64,000 nucleotides of DNA from Cymbomonas tetramitiformis (GCA_001247695.2 LGRX02015092.1:35544-99543); one strand, 5' to 3'. Numbered from the stretch's first letter, positions 1-12,841 are shown. Notes: generated by a model not told the origin, from the sequence alone. Made by a program: numbers and translations.

Positions 1-106
1 ATTCCAGTGGGGGCGCCGCTTGCTGATGTGAGAGATTGGCGGCTCGGCACATGTGGATCATGCCGGATGCCATGCGTGTCACCGGCCTCCGCTGATTTGG
101 GTGCAG

Positions 107-3100
107 GTGCAAGCGAAGGAGCAAGCGCGCGCCTCCACGTCGATGTCGCAGCAGACCCCCATGACTGAGGCCCGGCCCAAGGAGGGCCCTGTGGCGGGCT
201 TGGATGGCACTGCGGAGGCAGTGAGCCAGGTGGAGCCTGGAGCCACCTCTGACGCGTTTGCCAGGCTGAACCAGCAGGCCGCAGACGTGCTGACTCATCT
301 GGACATGAAATCGACGGCTCCAGTCCCTAAGGTTGGGATCCCAGCCCCCTCCGGGCAATGAGCGGATCGCACCGTGGGCTCGTGACGCGCCTTTCCCGGC
401 GAGGATGTTGATTGATGGCGCTGGTGCTGTGGAGCGGGTATGAGGTGGTGACCGTGTACAGCGTCGACGTGGACCATGGATGCTGGGGTGCAGGCGATGC
501 AAAGCAAGCTGCGCTCTCACGGCACCGCAACTTCTTCGGAGCCAGAGGAGGTCGGCGCCGCGCCCTGCGCCCCTGCCACATGCGCCCTCCTCCCCAGGAT
601 CCTCTTGATCGGAGGGCTCTCCAAGTGCGGTGCCCCGGACCCCGAAACGCGCCGTCGCAGCTTTTTGCGTGTGGCGAAGGGAATCCATCATGGCTCGCTT
701 TGGAAATGCGATTTAGAGATGGAAATGTCTCTGGTGGGGTGGCCAATGGCCTCGCTGCGGCCGCGCCTTCTGCGGCGATGTGGAGGGACCGGGCGCCACG
801 TCGAGGGTAAGAAGCACGTGCATTGCTGTCTGTGGTTTGCGGCTCGGTCACGAAAGGTCCAAACTATCCCGACGTGGCGGCTGCACGGGGACTCTGACGT
901 GGCGGCTGCTCGGGGACTCTGACGTGGCGGCTGCATTTCTTTATTTTTTTTACGACCTGAATTTTGGGAGGAACGTTGCGGATGGGGAATGGCTACGGGA
1001 GGAGGCGTGTCCTAGGACGAGAAGATGAAGGGTGGAGGGAGGAGTGCGTCGTCTGAGGAGGAGCAGCCGAGCTATTTGGACCAGGTGAGCCCGCTGTGCC
1101 CGCTTTGACCACGCGCTCGAAGCAGAGCTACTTGGACCGGGTGAGCGCGCTGTACCCGCTTTGACCACGCGCTCGAAGCCGAGCTACTTGGACCGGGTGA
1201 GCGCGCTGTACCCGCTTTGACCACGCGCTCGAAGCAGAGCTACTTGGACCAGGTGAGGGCGCCGTACCCGCTATGACCACGCGCTCGAAGCAGAGCTACT
1301 TGGACCGGGTGAGCGCGCTGTGCCCGCTTTCACCACGCGCTCGAAGCCGAGCTACTTGGACCGGGTGAGCGCGCTGTACCCGCTTTGACCACGCGCTCGA
1401 AGCCGAGCTACTTGGACCGGGTGAGCGCGCTGTGCCCGCTTTGACCACGCGCTCGAAGCCGAGCTACTTGGACCGGGTGAGCGCGCTGTACCCGCTTTGA
1501 CCACGCGCTCGAAGCCGAGCTACTTGGACCGGGTGAGCGCGCTNNNNNNNNNNNNNNNNNNNNNNNNNNNNNNNNNNNNNNNNNNNNNNNNNNNNNNNNN
1601 NNNNNNNNNNNNNNNNNNNNNNNNNNNNNNNNNNNNNNNNNNNNNNNNNNNNNNNNNNNNNNNNNNNNNNNNNNNNNNNNNNNNNNNNNNNNNNNNNNNN
1701 NNNNNNNNNNNNNNNNNNNNNNNNNNNNNNNNNNNNNNNNNNNNNNNNNNNNNNNNNNNNNNNNNNNNNNNNNNNNNNNNNNNNNNNNNNNNNNNNNNNN
1801 NNNNNNNNNNNNNNNNNNNNNNNNNNNNNNNNNNNNNNNNNNNNNNNNNNNNNNNNNNNNNNNNNNNNNNNNNNNNNNNNNNNNNNNNNNNNNNNNNNNN
1901 NNNNNNNNNNNNNNNNNNNNNNNNNNNNNNNNNNNNNNNNNNNNNNNNNNNNNNNNNNNNNNNNNNNNNNNNNNNNNNNNNNNNNNNNNNNNNNNNNNNN
2001 NNNNNNNNNNNNNNNNNNNNNNNNNNNNNNNNNNNNNNNNNNNNNNNNNNNNNNNNNNNNNNNNNNNNNNNNNNNNNNNNNNNNNNNNNNNNNNNNNNNN
2101 NNNNNNNNNNNNNNNNNNNNNNNNNNNNNNNNNNNNNGACCACGCGCTCGAAGCAGAGCTACTTGGACCAGGTGAGGGTGCTGTACCCGCTATGACCACG
2201 CGCTCGAAGCCGAGCTACTTGGACCGGGTGAGCGCGCTGCGCCCGCTTTGACCACGCGCTCGAAGCCGAGCTACTTGGACCGGGTGAGCGCGCTGTATCT
2301 GCTTTGACCACGCGCTCGAAGCACAGCTTCGTGGACCGGGTGAGTGCGCTGTACCCGCTTTGACCACGCGCTCGAAGCCGAGTTACTTGGATCAGGTGAG
2401 CGCGTTGTACCCGCTTTGACCACGCGCTCGAAGCAGAGCTACTAGGACTGGTTGAGCGCGCTGTACCCGCTTTGACCACGCGCTCGAAGCCGAGCTACTT
2501 GGACCGGGTGAGCGCGCTGTACGCGCTTTGACCACGCGCTCGAAGCAGAGCTACGTGGACCAGGTGAGGGCGCTGTGCCCGCTTTGACCACGCGCTCGAA
2601 GCAGAGCTACTTGGACCGGGTGAGCGCCGCTGTACCTGCTATGACCACGCGCGCTCGGGCTAGAGCTACTTGGACCAGGTGAAACAGCGCTGTACGCGCT
2701 TGGACCACGCGCGCTGAAGCAGAGCGTTTGACCTGGTGAGCGCGCTTGTACCTCGCTGACCACGCGTCGTCGAGCTACTTGGACCGTGAGCGCGCTGTAC
2801 CCGCTTTGACCACGCGCTCGAAGCAGAGCTACTTGGACCAGGTGAGCGCGCTGTGCCCGCTTTGACCACGCGCTCAAAGCAGAGCTACTTGCACCGGGTG
2901 AGCGCGCTGTACCTGCTATGACCACGCGCTCGAAGCAGAGCTACTTGGACCAGGTGAGGGTGCTGTACCCGCTATGACCACGCGCTCGAAGCCGAGCTAC
3001 TTGGACCGGGTGAGCGCGCTGCGCCCGCTTTGACCACGCGCTCGAAGCCGAGCTACTTGGACCGGGTGAGCGCGCTGTATCTGCTTTGACCACGCGCTCG

Positions 3101-6100
3101 AAGCACAGCTTCGTGGACCGGGTGAGTGCGCTGTGCCCGCTTTGACCACGCGCTCGAAGCCGAGCTACTTGGATCAGGTGAGCGCGTTGTACCCGCTTTG
3201 ACCACGCGCTCGAAGCAGAGCTACTTGGACCAGGTGAGCGCGCTGTACGCGCTTTGACCACGCGCTCGAAGCAGAGCTACTTGGACCGGGTGAGCGCGCT
3301 GTACCCGCTTTGACCACGCGCTCGAAGCCGAGCTACTTGGACCGGGTGAGCGCGCTGTACCCGCTTTGACCACGCGCTCGAAGCAGAGCTACTTGGACCA
3401 GGTGAGGGCGCCGTACCCGCTTTCACCACGCGCTCGAAGCCGAGCTACTTGGACCGGGTGAGCGCGCTGTACCCGCTTTGACCACGCGCTCGAAGCCGAG
3501 CTACTTGGACCGGGTGAGCGCGCTGTACCTGCTTTGACCACGCGCTCGAAGCAGCTCTACGTGGACCGGGTGAGTGCGCTGTGCCCGCTTTGACCACGCG
3601 CTCGAAGCCGAGCTACTTGGATCAGGTGAGCGCGTTGTTCCCGCTTTGACCACGCGCTCGAAGCAGAGGTACTTGGACCAGGTGAGCGCGCTGTACCCGC
3701 TTTGACCACGCGCTCGAAGCAGAGCTACTTGGACCGGGTGAGCGCGCTGTACCCGCTTTGACCACGCGCTCGAAGCCAGGCTGCACCAAGACCAAATTGA
3801 CGCTGTCTCTGCACCTGACACCTGCCTCAGCATTACCCAGAATAGCAGTATGCTCCACTTCCTCATATGTGTGAGCAGGCTGCTTGGATCAGGTGAGAGC
3901 GCGCTGGCCCTTTGACCTGCGCTTTCAAACAGAGCTACTTGGACCGGGTGAGCGCACTGTGCCCGCTTTGACCACGCCGCTCGAAACAGAGCTACTGGAC
4001 CAGGTATGGCGGGCTTTGCCACAGCACGACCACGCGCTCAGCAGAGCTATTTGGAACAGGTGAGGGGCGCTGTGCCCGCACTGACCACGCGCTCAGCCGA
4101 GCTACTTGGACCAGGTGAGGCGCTGCCCGCTGACCCGCGGCAGCTCGAAGCAGAGGTACTTGGACCAGGTGAGCCGCGTTGTACCGCTGACCTGCGCTCA
4201 AGCAGGCTACTTGGAGCAGGTAGGTAGCTGTGCCCGCTGACCACGCGCTCGAAGCCGAGCTACTGGACAAACAGGGGCGCTGGCACCCGCTTGACCACGC
4301 GCTCGAAGCAGAGGCCACTTGGACCAGTGAGCGTTGGCACGCTTTGACCACGCGCTCGAAGCAGAGCTACTGGACGGGTAAGCGCGCTTTATCTCTTTGA
4401 CCACGCGCTCGAAGCACAGCTTCACGTGGACCGGTGGGCGCACTGTGCCGGCACATTACGCGCTCGAGCAGAGCTACTTGGTCCAGGTGAGGCGCGCTGG
4501 CCACCCGCTTTGACCACGCGCTCGAAAGCCGAGCTACTTGGACCAGGTGAGCGCGCTGTACCCGCTTTGACCACAGCGGCTCGAAGCAGAGCTACTTGGA
4601 CCGGGTGTCGCGCTGTGCCGCTTTGACCACGCGCTCGACAGGCTGCACTTGGACCAGGTAGGCGCGCTGTGCACCCGCAGCCACGTTGAAGCAGGCTACT
4701 TAGACCAGGTGAGCGCGCTGTACCCGCTTTGACCACGCGCTCGAAGCAGAGCTACTTGGACCAGGTGAGCGCGCTGTGCCCGCTTTGACCACGCGCTCAA
4801 AGCAGAGCTACTTGCACCGGGTGAGCGCGCTGTACCTGCTATGACCACGCGCTCGAAGCAGAGCTACTTGGACCAGGTGAGCGCGCTGTGCCCGCTTTGA
4901 CCACGCGCTCGAAGCAGAGCTACTTAGACCAGGTGAGCGCGCTGTGCCCGCTTTGACCACGCGCTCGAAGCAGAGATACTTGGACCGGGTGAGGGCGCTG
5001 CGCCCGCTTTGACCACGCGCTCCAAGCAGTACAAAGCAGGCAGGCGCCATGCCAGTCTGCAGGCGGCGGTGCCCAGGATCAGCCACAGGTAGCAGGACAG
5101 AGCGTAGCCTCCGAGGACGGCGCAGATTCACCGGGAAAACTTCGCAAGCCGAAGCAGCGCGGCTCGGCCGAAGCTGGTCGGCGTGCTGCACCCTGAATCG
5201 CGGGGGAAAGGAGTGCGCGTGACGCCGCTGCGCTGCTCTGCAGAGTGCGGATGAGCTGGACGAGATGTTCGAAGAAGGTTTGTTCGCGGTGCTCGACCAC
5301 GGCGGACAGCCCGAGAGGCGGGGGCGCCACCAGCAGACTCTGGCCACCGAAAAAGTGACCGCCCGGCAGCGGCTTTTCAGGTACAAGTGGCGTGGCGCCA
5401 TTGGATGATTGCCGTGTGATGGGAAAATTGTGGAATCAGTGGAAGTGCGCTGTGGGGAGAGGTGACGGAAGAGGTGAGAGTACGCTGCTGGGGTGTGTGG
5501 AAGGCGTTGAGGGTTCGGGAGGTGGCGGAGACGTTGAACGTGTGTGGCGTGGCGGATTGACAAAGTGATGAATAAGGGAGCACGGGTGTGGCACGGAGGT
5601 GGTGGTGGCATTGAAACTGGGTTGTGAGGGCAGATGGTTGAGGCAGTGAGGGTGCTTGATACGAATGCGTGGTGGCAGAGGGAGGTGTGGTGTGGAAGAG
5701 GATGGTAGTGAGGCTTGGTGTGAGACAGCTCTCCAGGAGGCAGTGAGGGTATGTGTTGAGGGGAGAGGTGACGGTGAGGGAGCTTTGTGCGGGGGTGGTG
5801 GGCAAAGCTGTTAGGTTGTTTCCTGAGACGCACTCCGTCTGGGAGAGGGGTTTGAAGGCTAAGCCGATGCCTAAGGGTGGCGCTTGCACACGCGGTGCAT
5901 GACAGAGGGCCGAAGGAGATGTGGGGATTGGATTTCTGTATCAGCGGTGGAATTCCCACGCCGTACACGCATTACTCGTTGCACAGCGCGGCTACGGGAA
6001 ACTTTGACGCGCGCACTGATGGCGTGACGGTGGGCGAGACCAAGAGCGCGGATGCGCTCAGCATGGAGAGGCCGGAGATCCCCAAGCCCGGAGGTGGAAC

Positions 6101-7931
6101 GGGGTCTCTAGGTGGCCGCTCAGAGGATGTGGCAGAGCCGCGGCAGACCTCTGAACGCAGCGCCTCCCCGACCCCCATCCGCAGCCTCCTCCAGGAGGTG
6201 CGCAGAGGGGTGCAGCAGCGCGCCGGATTCCAGGTGTGCGTGCAGACCCCGAAGTAAAGGCGTCGGCGCTCCCCAGGGCACGATGCTGGTGGGTGATGCC
6301 CTATCATTTGGCTATTCTCAGTGTACGATGTGGGTGGGTGACGCCCTATTATTATGCTATTCTCAGTGCATGATGTGGGTGGGTGATGCGCTATCCTTCG
6401 GCTATTCTCAGTGCACCATGTGGGGTGACGTGCTAGTATTTGGCTATTCTCAGTGCATGATGTGGGGTGGGTGACGCTATGATTTGGCTATTCTCAGTTC
6501 ACGATGTGGGTGGGTGACGCGCTATGATTTGGCTATTCTCAGTGCACGATGTGGATGGGTGACGCGCTATGATTTGGCTATTCTCAGTGCAAGGCGAGGT
6601 GCGAGGAGGACAGGAAGTGGAGACCAACCGAGAACCTAGTCCCTTGCGTGGTAGAGAGCGTCTGCCTGCTAGCGTTCAGGTGATTCATTACCATCTTACA
6701 TGTGATTGGCCAGGCAGCTGTGCTTCGGAATGAAGAGGATGCCCTCCGCATCTTGAGCCTGTAGATCTTCCCTGATGTGGTCAACTCCTGATCCACTAAG
6801 TGGTTCCATATCCCCGCTCATTGGCAAATGTTCAGGATGGCTGCGGGTCGCACTTCAACGAAAGCCACCCAACCCGCGATCCTTATTTTCACTTTTCTGT
6901 AGACTTGGTCGAGGAAGCAGGAGCGAGAGTGACATATAGAGTGCGGTGGGGGATGATGATATGTCGGCGCGGCAGGGTAAATTAGATAAGCTCTTGACCA
7001 TGGATCCGCCGGCGATGATGGCGCTTGCTTCGGAGTGGCCCGACGTCATGCCTGAGCATCCAATGATGCAGGATCTGCACGAGGCGATATCCGACGGTCT
7101 CGTCGCACGGCGCGCGTCTCCAAATAGAGGTACCATTTCCGATGTCTGCAGGCTGTAGGACTCTACCGCCCGCCCAAATGCTCGCTTCCTAGCCCCAGAC
7201 TTCCATCTATTTGTGAGGGGGGTGCGGAGAACATGGATTCGTGTGGCATGGCGTGGCTGGTTCATTTCTCATCAAGGTGCAAGGTCAAAGTCGCGACGAA
7301 GCAGCTGCGTGGCAAAGGGCCGCCAGCACAGCTCTGCGATGCCGGATTGGATGCGATCATTGGATGCCATGATCATTGATATTGGTTGATATGACACACA
7401 CACGTGCCACTGTTCGGGCAGAGGTAGTATCAGACAAGCATGCCGCATTTGATGCATCGAAGTTGGCCTGCCATGCATCACGAGGCATGGATCGACCTGC
7501 AAGCCTTATCCGGGTGTGTGCTTATCGTAGGATCGATTTCTTAGGCAGCATTGTCATTGACAATATGACACGTGCTTCCTCGTCATATGATGAAATATGA
7601 TGAGATATGATGAAAACGCTCTAGTTGCTGTTCCCTTTGTTCACATCCCCGATATATCCCCGAGGACTACATATTGCGGCCAAGGTGTTGTGACAGACCT
7701 CTGACATGATGCTGGGTGGGGACACCTTCTGCAGAGAGATCAGAGATGAGCAATGCTGTGTCGGAGGAGCTGCAAAATGCACAGGACGCAGCCCCTCGCT
7801 CCCTTCGAATACGACGGTTGGATCCAATAGGTGCAAATATGCGGGATCCATCACTCGAGGAACGAGAAAGAATCAGGGATGAACGAATGGCAATGGAATT
7901 TCGCGAGCGCATGACATTTTCTGGGATATAA
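107..7931 (+). CDS. Unrecognised nine-exon gene, 3' part (5' end lies outside the window)
   Basis: I do not recognise the product. Proposed exons are 107-331, 494-550, 661-806, 3780-3870, 5126-5176, 5244-5380, 5987-6233, 6940-7129 and 7735-7931 (TAA). Every junction is GT...AG, and all eight phase transitions agree (0,0,2,0,0,2,0,1), giving 446 residues without a stop. The first exon starts at an acceptor (GGTGCAG), so earlier exons lie upstream of the window. The protein is hydrophilic: exon 6 reads SADELDEMFEEGLFAVLDHG, and the C-terminus is charged (LEERERIRDERMAMEFRERM) and likely helical. No membrane segment or known catalytic motif is visible. Introns 3 and 4 consist mainly of a 56-bp minisatellite and intron 7 contains a 45-bp one. 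Exons 3 and 5 are the least certain, being short or of unusual composition. A transcript would settle the model. Confidence 0.6.
1060..5030. repeat. 56-bp minisatellite filling introns 3 and 4 of the first gene
   Basis: Unit length is 56 bp, measured between successive GTGAGCGCGC motifs (1141, 1197 and on). The core is ACTTGGACC(A/G)GGTGAGCGCGC followed by TGACCACGCGCTCGAAGC. Dozens of copies fill about 4 kb, interrupted by the N gap and by exon 4 (3780-3870). Because 56 is not a multiple of 3 and the unit lacks stops in most registers, long spurious frames appear on both strands. Many units contain CAGGTGAGC, an excellent splice-donor match. Around 2640-2790 and 3990-4690 the copies are ragged, with many small insertions and deletions, which looks like uncorrected long-read sequence. 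Confidence 0.97.
1544..2137. other. Assembly gap (run of N)
   Basis: There are 594 unknown bases inside the 56-bp minisatellite of intron 3. Any open frame drawn across it is meaningless. The gap is flanked on both sides by the same repeat, so it most likely represents more copies of unknown number. Confidence 0.99.
6287..6590. repeat. 45-bp minisatellite in intron 7 of the first gene
   Basis: The motif GCTATTCTCAGT recurs at 6311, 6356, 6401, 6443, 6487, 6532 and 6577, a period of 42-45 bp over about seven copies. The array lies between exon 7 (ending 6233) and exon 8 (starting 6940). It is unrelated in sequence to the 56-bp array upstream. Confidence 0.95.
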
Positions 7932-8869
7932 AGAAATTTATTGAGCCGATGTTTACTGAAACAAGTTGTGTTTCGTAAAGAATTCATTCGGTGGTAAGCT
8001 TCTAGATGTTGTAAGCTGTCGATTTTACTGCTGCCCGCTGCAGTACTACTAAATCCCTTCATAGTTTCAGGTACCTAACGATGAAACACTATTAAGTATG
8101 GTATTCTCGCCGTGTATGTGATGCAAAGCACGGTTTATCGATCAGGAACCATCGTATATCACCGTTCACATGTTTTGGTATGCTTCTGTGCACAAAGAGA
8201 GCAGACACGTTGCCCCTAGTCCTAATATGTATACAGAAAGGTAGACACGAACTCAGTCACATAACTGCTATACTTTGGTAAACATAAGTGTCATTTATGG
8301 CCTCATTCGTTCGTCGAATGCCCAGGAAAACACATAATTCTTCCTAAACGCATGCGCTAACATACGATAAATCAGGATGTTAATACCTGTCCCACAAAGA
8401 TGGGAGGCCGCGAGCAGAGATGATCGTGACTACTGTATAAGGTACGCTGCCACACTGTCGGTGATAATTATATCAAGCTCGTGTCTTCAATATCAGCATA
8501 TGCCTCGTGTAGGTCATATAACTTGGTGAATATTACTGGGCAACACCGCCATGGACGGGAACGACTACAATCGGGAGATCATCTGCACACGCAGGCTATC
8601 AGACGAGTATTTGGAGATGAAGATTGTTGGCATATATTGGGACAACCATGCTACAATGCCACGGTGTATGTTGGATTATACTACAGCTGCCATGCCGCAG
8701 ATTTTCTAAGGGAAATGCTGGGGCTTCGTTAAAAACTACTTAAAAAATATGGAGAACTAGAAAATTCAAAGCATACCATCGTGCTCACACGGTCGAAAAC
8801 CCCCGGTGACAGATGGCAAACGAGCCAAACCGCAGGAGTTTTAAAACATAAATTAGAATATAAGTTGGT

Positions 8870-9335
8870 CAAATGGCCATCTGAAGGTCTAGGGTGGTCA
8901 ACGTGATAACTTTCGCACGTATTTTGACCTCCCCAAATGCACTCCGCGCTAAAACTGTAGTACCTGTAGCACTCCGTGCTTTGAGATGCAACAATCGGAT
9001 TTCCATGATCGCACACGAGATCTGGCTCCAGAAGAGTTTTATTGAATTATTTCAGCTCTTAATTCAGCATCTGGTTTTAACAAAATAACAAAATTTGCAG
9101 TAACAAAATTTGGAACTGTCAATTGGTCATCTAAACGGGCAACCTGGTAACTTAAGAAATATATGACGCATAGTTTGACCTCCTGAAGCGTACTCCGCGT
9201 CAACTGTTAGTACGCCGCGCCGTAATACGCATACGTGGCACATGCCGTGTCGCACGCAACGAACCATCTCGCTCCAGATGGGCTTTCTTTATTCTCAGCT
9301 CATAATCAAGCATCGGGTCAAAATTGTTAGGTTCG
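8870..9335. repeat. Diverged tandem duplication, about 230 bp per copy
   Basis: Two neighbouring blocks share the same order of landmarks: a GGTCAAATGG/GGTCATCTAA start, then TTTGACCTCC, then ACTCCGCG, then CTCCAGA(A/T)G, then TTCAGCTCTTAAT or CTCAGCTCATAAT, then GCATC(T/G)GG. The second copy starts near 9105. They are too diverged for a recent event and no reading frame runs through either. Confidence 0.6.
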
Positions 9336-10450
9336 GATACATGTAAAAACCTTCCATGTTCGCAAACGTCTCGAAACCCGTGTGCTACCTAAAAGACGTT
9401 CATCGTGTACATGTTCGGTTTGACAATGTATCATAATAAACAATAAGCTTCGGCCATTTTAATTAACGAAGAATGTGACGATTGTAAAGACAATGACTAT
9501 ACCGCGCGTTTGTATCTAAATAAAAGTGGTATATGGATACCCAGCACACGACTTACTTTTGGTCTTCAGAAATCGGGGAAGGCAGCATCATGGCGCGGAT
9601 GGTCAATTATGTTATGCCGAACTGAATGGTTTATATAAAATCATTCGTTGATTGCTCATCTTGACACCTCCATTGAACATTTTTTATAGTGGATGCAGCG
9701 AAAAAATCCTCGCAGTATGTAACATAAAGTGCATTTAAAATCCAATGGAAAGCAGATGGTATTCATTTTTGTAAGCGTTATTCGTTATGTAAGTTGTATT
9801 TTGGCGGCACGCCTGTCGTCTTATGGGCAAATAATCGCCGATACCGGGACACCAAGTTTAGATTTGGAAATTTTGATATTTGTTTATACTGCTGGACGAA
9901 TCTCCATCGTAAAATTAGTTTACGTAGACAATGATGGACAGTATAAGATATTTATTTCTCCAACTGAAAAAGACGCGCGTACATTTTTTCATATACTTTG
10001 TCGCACAGTGGGAGCATTTCCCTTAGATTTTCCTTAAATATCCAATGGTTATCAAGACAATTGTGCATCATTTCGTCTCAGTAGTAACATCACTATGATG
10101 CCACATGTGACATGCACATCAATATGATAACACATGTGACGCGACTGTCCGTCGATACCGATTCCGGTTACCAATTCACTTATTTCCACGATCCGATACG
10201 ACACGTTGGGCACACGTTGGGCACACATAGTGTAATCATTTATTCTCGTAGTCACAAAAATTAAAACCTTGCGCGATTCCACTCTTATAAATTTCAAATA
10301 CGCAAGACGTAATACGTTGCACTTATTTCGCAACGTATTTTATTTTGCCGCTTGCTCTGGCCATCATTCTAGGTTTTAGTGCTGGTGCGCCTTGTACTGC
10401 ACGCCCTCCGCGGAAACACACTGAAATGAAAACCGAAATAAGGCCTAGAG

Positions 10451-10693
10451 CAAGGCTCTATATCGATATTTCCGATAACCGATACTATCGATATATCGTA
10501 TTTATCGCCGATTATCGGATTGCAATATCAAACTATCGATTGTGCAGGTTTTGATGTTCCATATTTTATTTATAACAAATTACATATAATCGCCCAAATA
10601 ATCGATTATTTATCGATTGTGCCGATTATCGATACCATTTTTCGGATATCGGATAGTATCGATACCAAAAAATCAAACCGATATAGAGCCCTG
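10451..10693. mobile_element. Non-autonomous hAT-type MITE with 8-bp target-site duplication
   Basis: The element begins CAAGGCTCTATATCG and ends CGATATAGAGCCCTG, imperfect terminal inverted repeats of about 15 bp (the inverted right end reads CAGGGCTCTATATCG). It is bounded by direct 8-bp copies of GCCTAGAG at 10443-10450 and 10694-10701. An 8-bp duplication with CA-starting ends is the hAT hallmark. The 243-bp interior is an AT-rich run of ATCGATA and CGATTATCGG motifs with no open frame, so it must have been moved by a transposase encoded elsewhere. Confidence 0.85.
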
Positions 10694-11234
10694 GCCTAGA
10701 GCGGTTCGACCCCTTTTTAATCGTGTAAAAATAGTGTCTCCAGCAGAGATGTATGTTGTTCAGTGATTGTTGTCGGCTGTAAGGGTAAAGGTAAAGGGAC
10801 GAAAGACATTTCTCGTCGTCAGTCGCGTTGAGATATGTCACTTGTTGACTCAGTTTTGGGTTTCAAGTGTGTTGGCGGCTGCTAGGCACTATATTGACGG
10901 TCCCCGATGGTCCCAGAATTTTGTGAAAATATAATGTGTTGCGACACAATTATTTTCCCGCAAACACATCAACACCGTGACGGAGACGTTTTGTACTGGA
11001 GTGTCAATTTTGCTCACTTTAATAGGATCTGATGGTGGTAAGACGTGTGTCCATTGAATTCTTCTCGTATATTTTCACGGAGGGTACACTTTGATGTAAG
11101 CTTTGCATTCATCTCATGAAAAAATACGCTTAGTTCATCATGCCGGTTGTTGCAGCGTACACGAATTGGGGAAACGTTAGGGGTCGTATTTTACCTGCGC
11201 CGGTCACATTAGAAACGGCATACAGTTCGAGTGT

Positions 11235-11550
11235 TTCGACACGTCGATGGTGTGCCACGCTCTGGAGGTTGGCAAAGCGATCACCCCAGCTTGGGCTCAA
11301 CCCCCACCAATCAACCCCGATTCCCTCGCCAACTGTGGGAATAAGGGACTCAAGAAAGATATCCTACTAGGAAGACTATACACCACGTCGTCTTGTAATG
11401 GTTTGTAATGGGCGCGTCGCATTAGAACCTTTCGTTGGTGTGGCAGTTTATATTGGCGAATGACGCCCCAGCTTGGGTTCAATCTCAATCACTCCTAGCG
11501 CGTTCTCGAGTCTCCCGCCATTTGTGGTGAGGGAGCGACTGGAAAATAAA
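11235..11550. repeat. Diverged tandem duplication around CCCCAGCTTGGG
   Basis: Two blocks about 190 bp apart share GTGTGGCA or GTGTGCCA, CCCCAGCTTGGG(C/T)TCAA, an ATCAACCCC-like or ATCACTCC-like run, and (T/C)CGCCA(A/T)(C/T)TGTGG. Short open frames on opposite strands cross them but show no protein similarity I recognise. Confidence 0.45.
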
Positions 11551-11777
11551 GCTGTCCGCGACGACGGCGGAGCCGGTGTTAATTCAAGGTTGAACCCGGG
11601 TGTGTTAGCAGCACGTTTGGTGTGACAATCTGAAGGTTTGGGAAAGCTTCCCGACGGAGCTGTACAACGCCGCAATCGTGCAGCTCCGTCGGTTTCTCTC
11701 TTTGGATGTTCATTACTCTAAGCACTGCACACGCCTTCAGTCATACAGTAGGGCGTCGAATTTCAAACCTTTTGCCC

Positions 11778-12032
11778 CGTAAATCGTTTGGGGGGGGAGG
11801 GGGGTGGACATTTACAGCGTCAAGGAGGTGGGGTGTGGGGGGGAAGCTTTTTGGGCTTTGGTCAGAAGGACAGAGCACCCGAAAACCTGTACTCATAACT
11901 GGGACTTGGAGGGGTGATTTTCAAGGTGGGGAGGGGGAGAGGCTTTCGGCCTTCGGCCTTCGGCCCCGAAAAATGTGGGGGTAGGGTTGGGCTTTGGGCT
12001 AGCTTTGGGTCGAACCCCCCAAACGATTTACG
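11778..12032. repeat. Inverted-repeat element with G-rich ends
   Basis: CGTAAATCGTTTGGGGGG at 11778-11795 is repeated in inverted orientation at 12015-12032, an 18-bp perfect inverted repeat around a 219-bp G-rich interior. It looks like a small TIR element or MITE. I could not define a clear target-site duplication. Confidence 0.55.
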
Positions 12033-12841
12033 TCGATTTTTTTTGTGAAATTCAACATCAATATTAAAGGTAAAAGTCACAGCGAAGCGCGCGACGAAGC
12101 ACTGAAGCGCACGGCCGCAATTCAAAACCGGAATATAAATATGTGTAATGTGTGTTAGGATCGATGTCCAGTATTAAAGTAAACATTAACTCTCCGGATG
12201 TGAATGTATTTCTTGTGAAAATAAGTAAGCTAGCTAGTTCACGTGTCAGCGTTCGATACAGTGCCAAGCTCAGTCTCCCCACGGCACCACCGCGCCGCTG
12301 GCATATACCAGACAAATAATAACATTTTGGGGGAAGCATTTGGGGATGTCGGGGGTGATGCTCTGAAGATGCTGGGGGTAAATTTGAGGATGGTGTAGTG
12401 GCTTCGATAAAAGCAACGACATAGTCCTATCCCTTTTGACAAAGGATTTTGGAATTCTATCCAAAAGATGCACGTAGAAACCCTTCGAGTACAAAGACGT
12501 TTGTCCAAAGGGACACTTATTCACATACAACTGCATGAGAACCAAAATTGTAACTCACGAGTAACAGCAGACCCCCAGTCACTCAGTTGAAATTCAAAAC
12601 AAATAGCTTTCAGCCGATACTCCAGTAGAGTTTGTTGCTGCCCACATCCGCGCACTAATCAAGTAGTCGATGCGAACAGGCATTTTACCCAAAATTTCAC
12701 GAAAGAAAACAGCGCTCGGGCAAAGAAAAGTTTAGGCAAGTCCAAGCCCACTACGCGCGGCGTTTCGCAGTATGCCACACCGGCCTTGCGACGCTGCCCT
12801 CGAAGGTCGACCGTATTTGAGCCCCAGACAGCGACGCGCAC

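Larger units (their letters stand above)
7932..12841. other. AT-richer intergenic stretch
   Basis: No convincing gene is seen between the TAA at 7929-7931 and the stop of the minus-strand cyclophilin gene at 12842. Short open frames (for example 8481-8732 and 9729-10037 on plus) have no recognisable motif and no supporting splice partners. The stretch holds a diverged tandem duplication near 8.9-9.3 kb, a MITE at 10451-10693, a second duplication near 11.2-11.5 kb and an inverted-repeat element at 11778-12032. Confidence 0.6.

Noticed and set aside
1408..5968. Long minus-strand frames rich in ARSPGPSSSASSAW
   Set aside because: They are translations of the 56-bp minisatellite. The unit lacks stops in these registers, and one frame crosses the N gap. 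The plus-strand exons explain the conserved parts.
9729..10037. 102-residue plus-strand frame
   Set aside because: AT-rich background, no motif, no splice partner, and no similarity I can name. It is compatible with chance.
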